Source: Verrucomicrobiia bacterium (GTDB lineage: Bacteria > Verrucomicrobiota > Verrucomicrobiia > Limisphaerales > UBA11358). From it: a stretch of DNA of 7,540 bases. Location: contig JASHVW010000287.1 of assembly GCA_030044395.1 (NCBI GenBank), forward strand, positions 1 through 7,540, given 5' to 3'. The translations under genes and the position numbers were made by a program. The notes beneath the pieces were generated by a model. The model was not told where the DNA came from. It worked only from the letters and a program-made list of their open reading frames with translations, and did not search any database. Positions 6,749-7,540 of this stretch are shown here, piece after piece; the first letter of the stretch is position 1, and the number at the start of each line of letters is the position of its first letter.

Positions 6749-6778
6749 CGTTTTTGACCTCTTGGCCATACAAAAACG
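6749..6778. repeat. 8-bp inverted repeat bordering the att region
   Basis: CGTTTTTG (6749-6756) and CAAAAACG (6771-6778) are perfect complements separated by 14 bases. The spacer can itself pair weakly (GCC-AAGA-GGT on the minus strand). It starts four bases beyond the T-arm of the tRNA fragment, on the element side. It could be a binding site for the integrase or a directionality factor, or a hairpin insulating the integrase gene. No T-run follows it in either direction. Confidence 0.6.
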
Positions 6779-6804
6779 CAGAAAACCCAACAAATATGAT
6801 ATAC

Positions 6805-6834
6805 TTGACAAGAGTGGACGTTACCCCGTATCGT
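6805..6834 (+). promoter_or_regulatory. Candidate integrase promoter
   Basis: A perfect TTGACA (6805-6810) is followed after 18 bases by TATCGT (6829-6834), which matches the -10 consensus at four of six positions. Transcription would start around 6841, only a few bases before the ATG at 6844. That would give a leaderless or nearly leaderless mRNA, consistent with the absence of a ribosome-binding site there. Confidence 0.35.
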
Positions 6835-6840
6835 TACCCC
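6819..6840. repeat. Perfect 9-bp direct repeat in front of the integrase
   Basis: CGTTACCCC occurs at 6819-6827 and 6832-6840, separated by GTAT (13-bp period, a little over one helical turn). The copies overlap the spacer, the -10 and the predicted start of the candidate promoter. Such direct repeats suit an arm-type integrase site or an autoregulatory operator; this is inference from position. Confidence 0.6.
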
Positions 6841-6843
6841 AAT

Positions 6844-7540
6844 ATGGCAAGCATCCACAGAGAACACAACAAGCCGAATTGGTTCTGTCACTACTATGAC
6901 CCTGAAGGCTTCCGGCGCAAGTGCAGCACCGGCACAGAGAACGCCAAAGTCGCCCGGACAATTTGCGTAAATGTCGAGCGCGCAGCTACGCTGACTCGGC
7001 AGGGCAGGTTGTCGAATGAAAAGGCGTTAAGACTTGTGCGCGAGACGTGCGAGGCCATCGCCGAAACTCACGGCCAACTGGCCGCAACCCGTGCCGAATC
7101 GGTTTTGAAGCCCGCCGTCGAGCAGTTCATCCGCATTTCCGGCGGTGAGTTCACGTCCTACACAGTGCGTGGCTGGCTGGATGTGTGGATTGCCGGGCGC
7201 ACGGATGCAAGCAAGGCGACCGTGATTGAGTACCAGCGCATCATTAAGTTGTTTCTCAAGTTTTTGGGAGCACGCTCCGACCGCGCCCTGACGATGTTGC
7301 AACCACGCCAAGTCGAGGAATTCAAAACGCATCTGGCCAAGCGCGTCTCACCGTCCACCGTGAACAAAGGTGTTAAGGTGTTGAAAGCCGCGCTCAATGC
7401 TGCGGTGAAAAGCCGTCAGTTGGAATTCAACCCCGCAGAACACGTCGAGTTCATTCAGACCGAGCACGAAAGCCGCCGTCCGTTCACCGACGACGAATTG
7501 AGAGCGCTTTTATCCAAGGCTGGAAAAGAATGGCGCACAA
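6844..7540 (+). CDS. Tyrosine recombinase (phage-type integrase), N-terminal 232 residues
   Basis: A site-specific recombinase expected to integrate and excise the element at the tRNA. The frame is open to the right edge. Residues about 12-31 (NWFCHYYDPEGFRRKCSTGT) resemble the arm-type DNA-binding domain of tRNA-targeting integrases. Residues about 103-203 form the helical core-binding (SAM-like) domain: TVRGWLDVWIAGR, SKATVIEYQRIIKLFLKFLG, VEEFKTHLAKR, STVNKGVKVLKAALNAA and LEFNPAEHV. RRPFTDDELRALL (211-223) is the usual entry to the catalytic domain. The catalytic Arg, His-x-x-Arg and Tyr would all lie beyond the edge, so activity cannot be judged. The start is uncertain: the ATG at 6844 gives a typical N-terminus, but an in-frame ATG at 6796 would add MIYLTRVDVTPYRYPN; neither has a ribosome site. 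The start at 6844 fits the candidate promoter, while 6796 would lie upstream of it. The gene is divergent from the tRNA fragment. Confidence 0.9.
   Translation, partial: MASIHREHNKPNWFCHYYDPEGFRRKCSTGTENAKVARTICVNVERAATLTRQGRLSNEKALRLVRETCEAIAETHGQLAATRAESVLKPAVEQFIRISGGEFTSYTVRGWLDVWIAGRTDASKATVIEYQRIIKLFLKFLGARSDRALTMLQPRQVEEFKTHLAKRVSPSTVNKGVKVLKAALNAAVKSRQLEFNPAEHVEFIQTEHESRRPFTDDELRALLSKAGKEWRT

Larger units (their letters stand above)
6717..7540 (+). mobile_element. Left end of a tRNA-inserted integrative element (att site plus integrase)
   Basis: A tRNA 3' fragment without its 5' half lies next to a tyrosine recombinase gene. The fragment points left, so the DNA downstream of the original tRNA (left) is chromosome and the DNA on its 5' side (right) is the inserted element. 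The exact crossover is not visible; the att core probably lies within the T-arm/acceptor portion, 6717 to about 6750. The element's type (phage, conjugative element or genomic island) and its cargo cannot be read, because only the first 0.8 kb is present. Confidence 0.78.

Noticed and set aside
6717..6810. A complete tRNA on the minus strand
   Set aside because: The 5' acceptor strand GCCGGTG and a pairing anticodon arm are absent from the preceding 90 bases, although GGCCAAGAGGTCAA superficially resembles a D-arm.
6649..6891. Minus-strand 80-codon protein
   Set aside because: It reads through the tRNA fragment, giving the well-known artefact RAGSSPATGTN.
7027..7397. Minus-strand frames opposite the integrase
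   Set aside because: Antisense shadows; the plus strand gives a coherent integrase.

Overview
The window reads as chromosomal DNA from a member of the Verrucomicrobiota, probably a Pedosphaera- or Limisphaera-like lineage. Two gene types point there: a surface protein built from autotransporter-associated beta-strand (PATR) repeats, and a secreted protein that opens with the 'GTAFTYQGQL..DGSPADGSYDM' type of N-terminal domain and ends in a peptidase S74 chaperone domain. Both are typical of that phylum as I know it. The assignment rests on protein style only; no rRNA or other marker gene is present.

Layout, left to right. Positions 1-819 (minus strand) hold the 5' part of a PATR-repeat surface protein that runs off the left edge. 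An AT-rich gap with a nested palindrome follows (820-1000). Positions 1001-4018 (minus) encode a complete bifunctional proline dehydrogenase / glutamate-semialdehyde dehydrogenase (PutA) without the DNA-binding domain of the enterobacterial enzyme. Positions 4123-6234 (minus) encode a secreted fibre-like protein with nine exact-length 17-residue repeats, a C-terminal S74 domain and a terminal coiled coil. Positions 6235-6691 have no convincing gene. At 6692-6744 lie a terminator-like hairpin and the last third of a tRNA gene (T-arm, acceptor 3' strand and CCA; probably tRNA-Leu). Directly beyond it, a tyrosine recombinase (plus strand, from 6844) runs off the right edge.

The clearest biological message is the right end. 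A tRNA 3' fragment with no 5' half, next to an outward-lying integrase, is the signature of an integrative element inserted at a tRNA 3' end. The fragment's orientation puts the chromosome on the left and the element on the right, so an intact copy of the tRNA is predicted at the element's far end, outside the window. The first 0.8 kb of the element carries an 8-bp inverted repeat, a perfect 9-bp direct repeat and a promoter-like sequence in front of the integrase.

The three minus-strand genes share a strand but show no obvious common function: proline catabolism sits between two surface or secreted repeat proteins. Both repeat proteins and the fibre gene's signal peptide contain repetitive DNA (51-bp units, a 26-bp duplicated block, four 7-bp units) that could vary by slippage or recombination. 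I found no CRISPR array, complete RNA gene, insertion sequence or toxin-antitoxin pair, and no clear evidence of an entirely new system; the cargo of the element lies beyond the right edge.
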